Assembly: GCA_963761905.1 (NCBI GenBank)
Contig: CAVXIQ010000006.1
Location: 186,001 to 250,000 of the forward strand
DNA: 64,000 bases
Source: Gaiellasilicea sp963761905
Lineage (GTDB): Bacteria; Actinomycetota; Thermoleophilia; Gaiellales; Gaiellaceae
Direction: 5' to 3'
The notes under the pieces were generated by a model. The model was not told the origin of the DNA, made no database searches, and worked only from the letters and a program-made list of their open reading frames with translations. Below, piece by piece: positions 17,173 to 24,901 of the stretch; position 1 is the first letter of the stretch; each line of letters begins with the position of its first letter. A program made the position numbers and the translations under genes.

Positions 17173-18002
17173 CCGAACCGCCCCGTCACGTAGTCCTCGG
17201 TGCGCTTGTCGGCCGGGGTGGTGAAGATCTTCGCCGTCTTGTCGTACTCGACGAGGACGCCCGTGCGCTTGCCGCCGTCGGGCGCCACCTCGACGCTGAA
17301 GAAGGCGGTCATGTCGGCGACCCGCGCGGCCTGCTGCATGTTGTGCGTGACGATCACGATCGTGTAGTCGCGCTTGAGCTCGTGCATCAGGTCCTCGATC
17401 CGCGTCGTCGAGATCGGGTCGAGCGCCGACGCCGGCTCGTCCATCAGGATCACGTCGGGCTCGACCGCGAGACAGCGCGCGATGCACAGGCGCTGCTGCT
17501 GGCCGCCCGAGAGCCCGAGCGCGGACTCCTTCAGCCGATCCTTGACCTCGTCCCAGAGGGCCGCCCGCTGCAGCGCCGACTCGACCCGCTCGGAGAGGTT
17601 CGCCTTCAGCCCGAGCACGCGCGGGCCGAAGGCGATGTTGTCGTAGATCGACTTCGGGAACGGGTTCGGCTTCTGGAAGACCATTCCGATTCGCCGTCGC
17701 ACCTCGACCGGGTCGACGTCGTCCGCGTAGAGATCCTTGCCGTGGTAGAGCACGTCGCCTTCGACCTTGGCGCCCGGGACGAGGTCGTTCATCCGGTTGA
17801 AGCAGCGGATGAACGTGCTCTTGCCGCAGCCCGACGGCCCGATGAAGGCCGTGACTGCGTTCTTCGCCACCTCGAGCGAGACGCCGCGGATCGCGACGCT
17901 GCCGCTGTACGAGACGGTCAGGTCGTCGACCTGGAAGACGGCTTCCTTGGGCTCGAAGTCCGTCGCGACGACAGGGGCGAGGTCGATCTCGGTCACAGTC
18001 AC
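17169..18002 (-). CDS. pstB: Phosphate ABC transporter ATPase PstB
   Basis: 277 aa ABC ATPase with Walker A GPSGCGKST, Q-loop FQKPNPFPKSIYDNI (a PstB-specific sequence), signature LSGGQQQRLCIARCL, Walker B VILMDEPASALDP and H-loop THNMQQ. It hydrolyses ATP to drive phosphate import through PstCA. The start GTG 18002 overlaps the pstA stop and has GGAG 6 nt upstream; GTG 17996 is an alternative. Position between pstA and phoU is the standard order. Confidence 0.95.
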   Translation of the reverse strand: MTVTEIDLAPVVATDFEPKEAVFQVDDLTVSYSGSVAIRGVSLEVAKNAVTAFIGPSGCGKSTFIRCFNRMNDLVPGAKVEGDVLYHGKDLYADDVDPVEVRRRIGMVFQKPNPFPKSIYDNIAFGPRVLGLKANLSERVESALQRAALWDEVKDRLKESALGLSGGQQQRLCIARCLAVEPDVILMDEPASALDPISTTRIEDLMHELKRDYTIVIVTHNMQQAARVADMTAFFSVEVAPDGGKRTGVLVEYDKTAKIFTTPADKRTEDYVTGRFG

Positions 18003-18850
18003 CAGCTTCTCCGGTAGCGGTTGCGGATGAAGATCGCGAACGCGTTCAGCGTCAGCAGGATCCCGAGCAGGACGATGATCGAGGCGGCCGCGAGGAGCTT
18101 GAACTCCTCCTGCGGCAGCCGCAGGAAGCTGTAGATCTGGATCGGCAGCGCCGTGAACGGGCCCAGGATCGTCGGGTCGAACGAGATATAGGTGACTGCG
18201 CCGATCAGGATCAGCGGCGCCGTCTCGCCGATCGCGCGCGAGAGGGCGAGGATCGAGCCCGTCGCGATTCCCGGCACCGCGGCCGGCAGCACCTGGCGGG
18301 AGACGACCTGCCACTGGGTCGCTCCCAGCGCGTAACCGCCCTGGCGGATCGAGTCGGGGACGGCGCGGATCGCCTCGCGCGCCGCGATGATCACCGTCGG
18401 CAGCACGAGCAGGGTGAGGATCATCGCGCCTGCGAGGAGGACGCGTCCGAGCCCGAGCCCGCGCACGAGAAACGCGAGCCCCAGGATCCCGTAGACGATC
18501 GAGGGAACCGCGGCGAGATTCTGGATGTTGATCTCGAGCAGCTTGTTGAACCAGCGGGTCTTGTCCGCGTACTCCTCGAGATAGATCGCGGTCGCGACGC
18601 CGATCGGGACGACGAACGCGAGCAGGAGCGCGCCGATGTAGAGCGTCGCGAGAATCGCCGGTCGCGCGCCCGCCTCGTCCGGATCGGTGGAGGGCGGATT
18701 CGAGAGCAGGGTCCAGTCGAGATAGCCGAAGCCGTCGCGGAAGACGTCGACGAGCAGCGCGCCGAGGGTGATGAAGCCGACGCCGAGCGCGACGAGGAGC
18801 GCGAGCTTGAAGGCGCCGCCCTTCAGGTCGCGCCAGGACGGATGCCTCAT
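17999..18850 (-). CDS. pstA: Phosphate ABC transporter permease PstA
   Basis: 283 aa with six membrane helices and the permease EAA loop region AIRAVPDSIRQGGYALGATQWQ split by GATQW, as in PstA. NIQNLAAVPSIVYGILGLA is the conserved cytoplasmic-side helix start. It pairs with PstC to form the channel. It overlaps both neighbours by four bases (ATGA and GTGA). Confidence 0.94.
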   Translation of the reverse strand: MRHPSWRDLKGGAFKLALLVALGVGFITLGALLVDVFRDGFGYLDWTLLSNPPSTDPDEAGARPAILATLYIGALLLAFVVPIGVATAIYLEEYADKTRWFNKLLEINIQNLAAVPSIVYGILGLAFLVRGLGLGRVLLAGAMILTLLVLPTVIIAAREAIRAVPDSIRQGGYALGATQWQVVSRQVLPAAVPGIATGSILALSRAIGETAPLILIGAVTYISFDPTILGPFTALPIQIYSFLRLPQEEFKLLAAASIIVLLGILLTLNAFAIFIRNRYRRSW

Positions 18851-19788
18851 TCGTACACCTCCCGGTACCTGCGCACGAGCCGGATCGCGAGCACGTTCAT
18901 CGCGAACGTCAGCACGAAGAGGGTCGCGCCGACGGCGAAGATCGTCTTGTACTCGAGCGAGCCCGTGGGAACGTCCCCCGCCCCGGTGGCCGCGATGAAC
19001 GCGGTCATCGTCTCGGCGGCCTCGCGCGGGTCGAAGGTCAGATTCGGCTGCTGGCCCATCGCGACGAGCACGATCATCGTCTCGCCGACCGCGCGCGAGA
19101 TCGCGAGCACGAACGAGGCGACGATCCCGGAGACCGCGGCAGGGACGACGATCCGCGTCGCCACCTGCATCTTCGTCGAGCCGAGCGCGTAGGCGCCGTC
19201 GCGGAGGTCGCGCGGAACCGCGCCCATGGCGTCCTCCGAGAGCGAGGCCACCGTCGGCATCAGCATCACGCCCATCACGAGGCCGGCGGAGAGGGTGTTG
19301 AAGATGTCGACCTGGAATCCGAGGTCGCGCAGCAGCGGCGTCACGAAGGTCAGCGCGAAGTAGCCGAAGACGATGGTCGGGATCCCGGCCAGCATCTCCA
19401 GGGCCGGCTTGAGGATCCCACGCGTTCTGGGGCTCGCGTACTCGCTCAGGTAGATCGCGGCGCCGAGCCCGAGCGGCATCGCGACGAAGCTGGCGATCGC
19501 GGTCACGAGCAGCGTTCCCGAGATCAACGGCAGCACGCCGAAGCTCGCCGGCTCGAAGAGCGGCGCCCAGGTCGTTCCCGTAAAGAAGTCGACGCTGGAG
19601 ACCTCACGGAAGAACTCGGCGGCCGGGACGAAGAGCGCGAAGACGATCCCGACTGTGGTCGCCACCGAAAGGAGCGCGCAAAGGGCGAGGACGCCCTTGA
19701 CGACGTCCTCCCCGATCCGGCGCCGCCCACTCAGAGATCCAGGGCGCAGACGAGGCTCCGCGCCGGCCGTGAGCTCGGGAGTCGCCAC
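18847..19788 (-). CDS. pstC: Phosphate ABC transporter permease PstC
   Basis: 313 aa with six membrane helices. The permease loop is MGAVPRDLRDGAYALGSTKMQ, with the PstC landmarks LEMLAGIPTIVFGYFAL and VVPAAVSGIVASFVLAISRAVGET. It forms the channel with PstA. GTG start directly follows the pstS stop (TAG then GTG), indicating translational coupling. Confidence 0.94.
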   Translation of the reverse strand: MATPELTAGAEPRLRPGSLSGRRRIGEDVVKGVLALCALLSVATTVGIVFALFVPAAEFFREVSSVDFFTGTTWAPLFEPASFGVLPLISGTLLVTAIASFVAMPLGLGAAIYLSEYASPRTRGILKPALEMLAGIPTIVFGYFALTFVTPLLRDLGFQVDIFNTLSAGLVMGVMLMPTVASLSEDAMGAVPRDLRDGAYALGSTKMQVATRIVVPAAVSGIVASFVLAISRAVGETMIVLVAMGQQPNLTFDPREAAETMTAFIAATGAGDVPTGSLEYKTIFAVGATLFVLTFAMNVLAIRLVRRYREVYE

Positions 19789-20772
19789 CTAGCCGGTTGC
19801 TGCCTCGAAGTCGCTCTTGGCCTTCGCGAGCTGCTCGTCGGTCAGCGGCACGAACTGCGAGCTCTCGGCGATGGCCGTTTCGTTGTCGAGGAGGTACTGC
19901 ATGAACGCCTCGACCTCCGGTCGCTCGAAGGACTCCGTCTTCGCGTAGATGAAGAGCGGGCGCGAGAGCGGCTTGTACGTCCCGTCCTGCGCCGTCTCGA
20001 CGCTCGGCGCCACACAGCCGTCGCCGCCGTCGATCTCGACCGCCTTGAGGCTGTCCTGGTTCGCCTCGAAGTAGGAGAAGCCGAAGTAGCCGAGGCCGCC
20101 CCGCTCGCCGCCCACGCCCTGGACGATCACGTTGTCGTCCTCGCTCGCGGCGTAGTCCGAGCGGCTCGCGCCCTCCTCGCCGTTGATCGCGTCCGTGAAG
20201 TAGTCGAACGTGCCGGAGTCGGTGCCGGGGCCGAAGAGCTTCAGCTCGTCCCCCGGAAAGTCCGCGTCGACCTGGCTCCAGTTGTTCACTTTGGAGCCGG
20301 TGTTCCAGATCTGCTTCAGCTGCGCGACCGTCAGGCACTCCGCCCAGTCGTTCTCCGGATTGACGACGACCGTGAGCGCGTCGTTCGCCACCTGGAACTC
20401 GACGTACTCGACTCCCTCCTGCTCGCAGGCGGCGATCTCCTCGTCCTTGATCGGGCGCGAGGCGTTCGAGAGATCCGTCTCACCGCGGCAGAAGCGCTCG
20501 AAGCCGCCGCCCGTGCCGGAAACGCCGACCGTCACCTGGACACCGGGCTCGACGTCCTGGAAGGCCTCGGCCGCGGCGGTCGTGTACGGGCCGACCGTGC
20601 TCGAGCCGTCGGCCTCGATCCGGCCCGAGAGGTCGCCGCCCGCCGCGCCCGTCGTGGTGTCGTCGCCGCTGCCTTCGTCGTCGCCGCCCCGGCCGCCGCC
20701 GCAACCGGCTAGCACGGCGACGAGCGCGAGCAGCAGGGCAAGCCTGGTGAGAGTCCCTCTGTCTGAATTCAT
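19789..20772 (-). CDS. pstS: Phosphate-binding lipoprotein PstS (operon copy)
   Basis: 327 aa. The signal ends in a lipobox (LVAVLAGC), so unlike the copy at 6315 this one is membrane-anchored, followed by a low-complexity acidic GGDDEGSGDD linker. Binding-pocket motifs EADGSSTVGPYTTAAAEAF, GVSGTGGGFERFC and GPGTDSGTFDYF are all present. First gene of pstSCAB-phoU, with a three-unit PHO box 43 bp upstream. ATG 20772. Confidence 0.95.
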   Translation of the reverse strand: MNSDRGTLTRLALLLALVAVLAGCGGGRGGDDEGSGDDTTTGAAGGDLSGRIEADGSSTVGPYTTAAAEAFQDVEPGVQVTVGVSGTGGGFERFCRGETDLSNASRPIKDEEIAACEQEGVEYVEFQVANDALTVVVNPENDWAECLTVAQLKQIWNTGSKVNNWSQVDADFPGDELKLFGPGTDSGTFDYFTDAINGEEGASRSDYAASEDDNVIVQGVGGERGGLGYFGFSYFEANQDSLKAVEIDGGDGCVAPSVETAQDGTYKPLSRPLFIYAKTESFERPEVEAFMQYLLDNETAIAESSQFVPLTDEQLAKAKSDFEAATG

Positions 20773-20814
20773 GCCGCGAGTGTCCCGACGGGCGATTGCG
20801 ACGTGGGCTTCCGA

Positions 20815-20847
20815 CTGGTGAACGTCTGGTGAAAGAGCGGTGAACTA
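20815..20847 (-). promoter_or_regulatory. PHO box (three 11-bp repeats) before pstSCAB-phoU
   Basis: Three contiguous 11-bp units on the plus strand: CTGGTGAACGT, CTGGTGAAAGA and GCGGTGAACTA. Read toward pstS they are GTTCACC, TTTCACC, GTTCACC, the actinobacterial PhoP consensus. The last unit overlaps the phoR stop codon. This is the clearest example of the motif in the window. Confidence 0.88.
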
Positions 20848-21768
20848 GGAGTTCGCGCGAACAGGAAACACGCAGCGCACTTCGAGCCCGCGGCCGCGAC
20901 CGCCGCGTGCCTCGACGGTTCCGCCGGCCGATGCAACGACGTGCTTCACGATCGCGAGCCCGAGACCGGTTCCGCGAGAGGCGCGCGAGCGATCGGCTCG
21001 GTAGAAGCGCTCGAAGAGCCGGAGCAGATCGGCCTCGTCGACGCCGCCGCCGTTGTCCGCGATCCGGAGCACCACGCTGTCGCCGTCCCGCTCGACCGAG
21101 AGGCGGGCTGTCGAGCCGGGTCCGGCGTAGCGAATCGCGTTCTCGGCGAGGTTCTGCGCGACCACGTGCAGCATCCTCGGACGAACCTCGATGCGCGCAT
21201 CGGAGTCGCCGGCCACCTCGATCGCGACCCCGGCTCGCGCGGCACGCTCCTCGAGCTCGGCTGCGACGTCGTGGAGGACCGGGAGCACCGGCGCCGCACC
21301 CAGGGCGACGACCCGCGCCCCCGATTCGAGCTCGCTCAGAAACAGCACCTCGTCGATCAGCTCGCGGATCTGCTCGACCTCGCGCCGGGCCTGGTCGACG
21401 AGGTCGGCGACGTCCTCACCCGGGAGCAGCGCGAGCTCGAGCAGCGAGAGGAGACGGGCGAGCGGAGTCCTGAGCTCGTGCGAGACCGCGGCGGTGAAGC
21501 CCGAGCGCAGCTCCTCGTAGGCCGCCATGTCGCCCACGCGGGAGAGGTAGACGAGCCGTTCGTCCCGACCGGCGACGGCGTAGGGGACGACGAGCGCGTG
21601 CGCGCCGTCGAGCAGCTCGTCGGGAAGTTGCGCCCCCTCCCGCACTCCGTCGAGCGACTGGCGGGCACGGCGACTGGCGGCAAGCACCACCCCGTCGGCG
21701 TCGACGACGACCACGGCCTCGCGGCTCTCCTCGAGCAGCACGCGGCCTCGTTCGGCGTCGGCCTCCAT
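20845..21768 (-). CDS. phoR: PhoR-like histidine kinase without membrane segment
   Basis: 307 aa. A PAS-like N-terminal region (EAVVVVDADGVVLAASRRA) leads to the HisKA phospho-acceptor AAVSHELRTPLARLLS, then the HATPase boxes N (NLAENAIRYA), G1 (IADNGGGV), F (FERFYRADRSR) and G2 (GTGLGLAIVKHVV). No transmembrane stretch is present, unlike E. coli PhoR, so signal input probably comes through PhoU and Pst in the cytoplasm. It is transcribed toward pstS and divergent from the phoP regulator gene, with a PHO-type repeat in the gap. Confidence 0.85.
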   Translation of the reverse strand: MEADAERGRVLLEESREAVVVVDADGVVLAASRRARQSLDGVREGAQLPDELLDGAHALVVPYAVAGRDERLVYLSRVGDMAAYEELRSGFTAAVSHELRTPLARLLSLLELALLPGEDVADLVDQARREVEQIRELIDEVLFLSELESGARVVALGAAPVLPVLHDVAAELEERAARAGVAIEVAGDSDARIEVRPRMLHVVAQNLAENAIRYAGPGSTARLSVERDGDSVVLRIADNGGGVDEADLLRLFERFYRADRSRASRGTGLGLAIVKHVVASAGGTVEARGGRGRGLEVRCVFPVRANS

Positions 21769-21791
21769 CGTCCGGTTGTAACAGAACCGCC

Positions 21792-21819
21792 TTCACCAGA
21801 CCGTTACCGGTCGGTAACC
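21792..21819. promoter_or_regulatory. Candidate PHO box in the phoR-phoP divergent gap
   Basis: Hexamers TTCACC (21792), GTTACC (21803) and GTAACC (21814) recur exactly every 11 bp in the 74-bp gap between the two divergent genes. This suggests autoregulation of the two-component system by PhoP. Confidence 0.65.
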
Positions 21820-21842
21820 CTCCGACAGCCTCTCCGCGCTGC

Positions 21843-22550
21843 ATGATTCACCCAATGGCGAAGGTTCTGATCATCGAGGACGACGACGTGATCGCCCAGG
21901 GGATGGCGCGGCATCTCTCGGTCGCGGGCTTCGAAGCCGTCGGGGTGGCGAACGGCGAGACCGGCCTCGCACGGCTGCGCTACGAGCGCCCCGACGTCTG
22001 CGTGCTCGACCTGATGCTTCCGGGAGTCGACGGCTGGAAGGTGATCGAGCAGGCGCGCGGCGAGGGGATCGGGACGCCGATCGTCGTCGTCAGCGCCCGC
22101 GGCACCGAGCACGACCGGGTGCACGCGCTCGAGATCGGCGCCGACGACTACCTCGTCAAGCCGTTCTCGATGAAGGAGCTCGTCGCCCGCGTGGGCGCCG
22201 CCGCCCGGCGTGGAACGCGCGCGCAGGATTCGCGCCGCGGCGAGCAGATCGAGATCGAGGAGCTCCGCCTCGACCCGCGGAACGTCCAGGCCTACGTGGA
22301 CGGCGCCAGCGCCGAGCTGACTCCGACGGAGTTCCGGCTCGTCTACGCGCTCGCGGTCGAGGAGGGCCGGGTGCTGACGCGCGACGAGCTGCTCCAGCGC
22401 GTCTGGGGCCGCCGCGCCTCGCATCGCGACCGCACCGTCGACGTCTTCGTCCGCAAGCTGCGCGAGAAGATCGACAACCGGGCGCCGCGGCACACGTTCA
22501 TCCAGACGCGCTACGGCGTCGGCTACAAGCTCGAAGCCGCGCCGAAGTAG
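21843..22550 (+). CDS. phoP: PhoP/PhoB-like response regulator
   Basis: 235 aa. Receiver domain: acidic pocket IIEDDD, phospho-acceptor VLDLMLPGVDGW, switch residue VVSARG and KPFS. The C-terminal OmpR-type winged helix has LTPTEFRLVYALA, LLQRVWG and RTVDVFVRKLREKI ending in GVGYKL. It should bind the 11-bp PHO repeats. Two starts are possible (21843 or ATG 21855, which begins AKVLIIEDD like most relatives); neither has a clear ribosome site. Pairing with the adjacent kinase and the Pst operon supports the name. Confidence 0.9.
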   Translation: MIHPMAKVLIIEDDDVIAQGMARHLSVAGFEAVGVANGETGLARLRYERPDVCVLDLMLPGVDGWKVIEQARGEGIGTPIVVVSARGTEHDRVHALEIGADDYLVKPFSMKELVARVGAAARRGTRAQDSRRGEQIEIEELRLDPRNVQAYVDGASAELTPTEFRLVYALAVEEGRVLTRDELLQRVWGRRASHRDRTVDVFVRKLREKIDNRAPRHTFIQTRYGVGYKLEAAPK

Positions 22551-22565
22551 TCGCCACAGCGCCGG

Positions 22566-23960
22566 CTAGGTGGCGCTGACGTACAGGATCACCAGCGAGC
22601 CGCCCGGGATGCTCGCGCCGCCGGCGGGGGTCTGGGACTGAACCGCCCTCGGCTGGACTTCGCTCCCGTCGAGCGGGATCGTGAGCACCTCGAAGCCGGC
22701 TGCGACGAGGCGCGCCCGCGCGGCCAGGGACCTGGTTCCGTCGACGTCGGGAACCGCGGCGGCGGCTTCGGGCGAAGCGCCGTTCGAGACGTTGAGCTGA
22801 ACGGTGTCGCCGGGCGCGAGCTCGGTGCCCGCGGGTTGAGCCTGCGCGATCACCTCGCCCTGGGCCTCCTGCGAGGGGACGTAGCGCACCGCCACCTTGA
22901 GCCCCGCCTCGCCGAAGCTGCGGGCACCTACCGCCAGCTCCTGCCCGACCACATCGGGGACCGTCCCCGACGCCGCCGGCTGGGTCGTCGTCGGCTCGGT
23001 CGTGGTCGTCGGCTCCGTTGTCGTCGTCGGCTCGGTGGTGGTCGTCGGCTCGGTCGTGGTCTCTCCGGCCGCCTGCGCGACGTTCAGCCGCACGCTCGTG
23101 CCGGCGTCGACCGTCGAGCCGGCGCGAGGGTTCTGCGCGAGCACGGTGCCGGCCGGCCGCTCGGACGGAACCGAGACGAGGTTCGCCTCGAGGCCCGCGT
23201 CGCGCAGCGCGGCGGTCGCTTCGGACGATGTCGTTCCGACCACGTCCGGAACCTCGACCGGCTCGCGGCCCTTCGAGGCGGACAGCTCGACCGTGGCGCC
23301 CTCTCTCAGGTTGCCGCCCGCGGCCGGAGCCTGCTCGACGACGGTGCCGGACTCCTTATCGGAGAAGACCTCCGTGACCTTGGCCTCGAAGCCGGCTTCC
23401 TCGACGGCGGCGACAGCGTCGGCCGTCTGCTCGCCGACGACGTCCGGAACGGCTCCCTCCGCCGGCCCGCTCGAGACGCTGAGCACCACCGTCTTGCCCT
23501 CCTCGAGCTCGGTGCCGCCCTCGGGGCTCTGCTCCAGGACGACGCCGACCGGCCGCTCGCTCGCCTCGGGCTCCGAGCGCGGCTCGAAGCCGGCCTCGCG
23601 CACCGAGGCCTCGGCGTTCGGCTCGAGCTGTCCCACGACGGCTGGCACCGTGTTCGTGTCCTCCTGCGAGAAGTACCAGTACGCCCCGAGACCGCCGAGC
23701 ACGAGCAGGAGGAACGCGAGCAGATAGGGCCAGATCAGCGGCGAGCGCCGCTCGGCCACCTCTTCCTCCTCCTCGACCAGGAGGGGCTCGTCCTCGACAA
23801 CCGTTGCGTCAGCGGGAACGACGGTCTCGTTGCCCCACTCGTCCCGGACGACCGTCTCGTCGAGCGACTCGTCCGGAGCCAGCGGCTCGACCGGATCGAC
23901 CGGGTCGACGGGGTCGAGCGGATCTGCGGGATCGTCCGGACCGTGCGGAGGCTGACTCAT
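22566..23960 (-). CDS. Membrane-anchored PASTA-repeat protein
   Basis: 464 aa. The cytoplasmic N-terminus is extremely acidic and Pro-rich (DPVDPVDPVEP). It is followed by one membrane helix (WPYLLAFLLLVLGGLGAYWY) and then about five PASTA domains, each starting with a (V)PDVVG-type motif and closing with a VxLxVS strand. A Thr/Glu/Pro linker (TTTTEP repeats) separates the third and fourth. PASTA domains bind peptidoglycan fragments and normally belong to Ser/Thr kinases or penicillin-binding proteins. Here no kinase or transpeptidase domain is attached, so it may be a wall-binding partner of an enzyme elsewhere. Confidence 0.85.
   Translation of the reverse strand: MSQPPHGPDDPADPLDPVDPVDPVEPLAPDESLDETVVRDEWGNETVVPADATVVEDEPLLVEEEEEVAERRSPLIWPYLLAFLLLVLGGLGAYWYFSQEDTNTVPAVVGQLEPNAEASVREAGFEPRSEPEASERPVGVVLEQSPEGGTELEEGKTVVLSVSSGPAEGAVPDVVGEQTADAVAAVEEAGFEAKVTEVFSDKESGTVVEQAPAAGGNLREGATVELSASKGREPVEVPDVVGTTSSEATAALRDAGLEANLVSVPSERPAGTVLAQNPRAGSTVDAGTSVRLNVAQAAGETTTEPTTTTEPTTTTEPTTTTEPTTTQPAASGTVPDVVGQELAVGARSFGEAGLKVAVRYVPSQEAQGEVIAQAQPAGTELAPGDTVQLNVSNGASPEAAAAVPDVDGTRSLAARARLVAAGFEVLTIPLDGSEVQPRAVQSQTPAGGASIPGGSLVILYVSAT
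22981..23063 (-). repeat. Coding tandem repeat, TTTTEP
   Basis: About four copies of an 18-bp codon-phased repeat encoding TTTTEP within the PASTA protein. It forms an extracellular Thr/Pro linker that could be glycosylated. Copies differ at third positions, so this is a protein-level repeat. Confidence 0.8.
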
Positions 23961-24007
23961 CCGGCGGAGTATGCCCAGGCGGCCGGACGGTGGGTACGCT
24001 CGCCCGC

Positions 24008-24901
24008 GTGGAGGCCTACCGCACCCCGGACGAGTGCTTCGCCGGCCTCCCCGGCTATCCGTTCGCCCCGAACTACGTCGAGCAGGACGGCCTGCGGCTC
24101 CACTACCTCGACGAAGGCCCCGACGATGAGAGCGCTCCGCCCGTGCTCCTCCTCCACGGGGAGCCGACGTGGTCGTACCTCTACCGGAAGGTCATCCCGG
24201 AGCTCGTCCCGACCGCGCGTGCGATCGCGCCCGACTACTTCGGCTTCGGCCGCTCCGACAAGCCGCTCCGCATGGAGGACTACTCCTTCGACCGGCATAC
24301 GGACTCGATCCGCAGGCTCGTCGAGGAGCTCGACCTCCGCGACCTGACGATCGTCGTCCAGGACTGGGGCGGGCCGATCGGCCTGCGGCTCGCCGTCGAG
24401 CAGCCGGATCGCGTCGCCCGCCTCGTGATCATGAACACCGGGATCGGCGGCGGCCGTCCTCCCTCGGACGAGTGGCTGCGCTTCCGCGCCTTCGTCCGCC
24501 GCCACGGCACCGACCTCGTGCCCGGCCGGCTCGTCCGGATCTCGTGCGTGCAGCCGCTCGACGACGAGGTGGAGGAGGCCTACAGCGCCCCGTGGCCGGT
24601 GCCGGAGTCGAAGGCGGGCGTCCTCGCGTTCCCCGAGCAGGTGCCGACGGAGCCCGAGCATCCGAACACGGCTCCGCTGCTCGCCCTGCGGGATGCGCTC
24701 GGCCGCTGGGAGAAGCCGGCGCTCGTCCTCTTCTCCGACTCGGATCCGATCTTCTCCCCACGGGTGGCCGAGAAGATCGCCGCCCACATCCCCGGCGCGC
24801 TCGAGCCCGAGATCGTGGCCGGCGCCGGCCACTTCCTCCAGGAGGACAAGGGCGAGGAGATCGGCGCCCGGATCGCGCGGTTCGTCGCTAGCTCGCGCTG
24901 A
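24008..24901 (+). CDS. Haloalkane dehalogenase, subfamily I
   Basis: 297 aa alpha/beta hydrolase. Oxyanion/halide segment HGEPTWSYLYRKVIP is nearly identical to that of Xanthobacter DhlA. Nucleophile elbow VVQDWGGPIG (Asp followed by the halide-binding Trp), catalytic acid region FSDSDPIFSP and catalytic His in GAGHFLQED are all present. It hydrolyses a carbon-halogen bond to an alcohol, halide and proton. Natural substrates are unknown; related actinobacterial enzymes are common in soil. GTG 24008 is chosen as the first in-frame start outside the divergent PASTA gene. It overlaps the convergent MMPL gene by 14 bp. Confidence 0.88.
   Translation: MEAYRTPDECFAGLPGYPFAPNYVEQDGLRLHYLDEGPDDESAPPVLLLHGEPTWSYLYRKVIPELVPTARAIAPDYFGFGRSDKPLRMEDYSFDRHTDSIRRLVEELDLRDLTIVVQDWGGPIGLRLAVEQPDRVARLVIMNTGIGGGRPPSDEWLRFRAFVRRHGTDLVPGRLVRISCVQPLDDEVEEAYSAPWPVPESKAGVLAFPEQVPTEPEHPNTAPLLALRDALGRWEKPALVLFSDSDPIFSPRVAEKIAAHIPGALEPEIVAGAGHFLQEDKGEEIGARIARFVASSR

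Noticed and set aside
22981..23063. Tandem repeats that could suggest a CRISPR or VNTR array
   Set aside because: 18-bp units are codon-phased (TTTTEP) within the PASTA protein and have no spacers.
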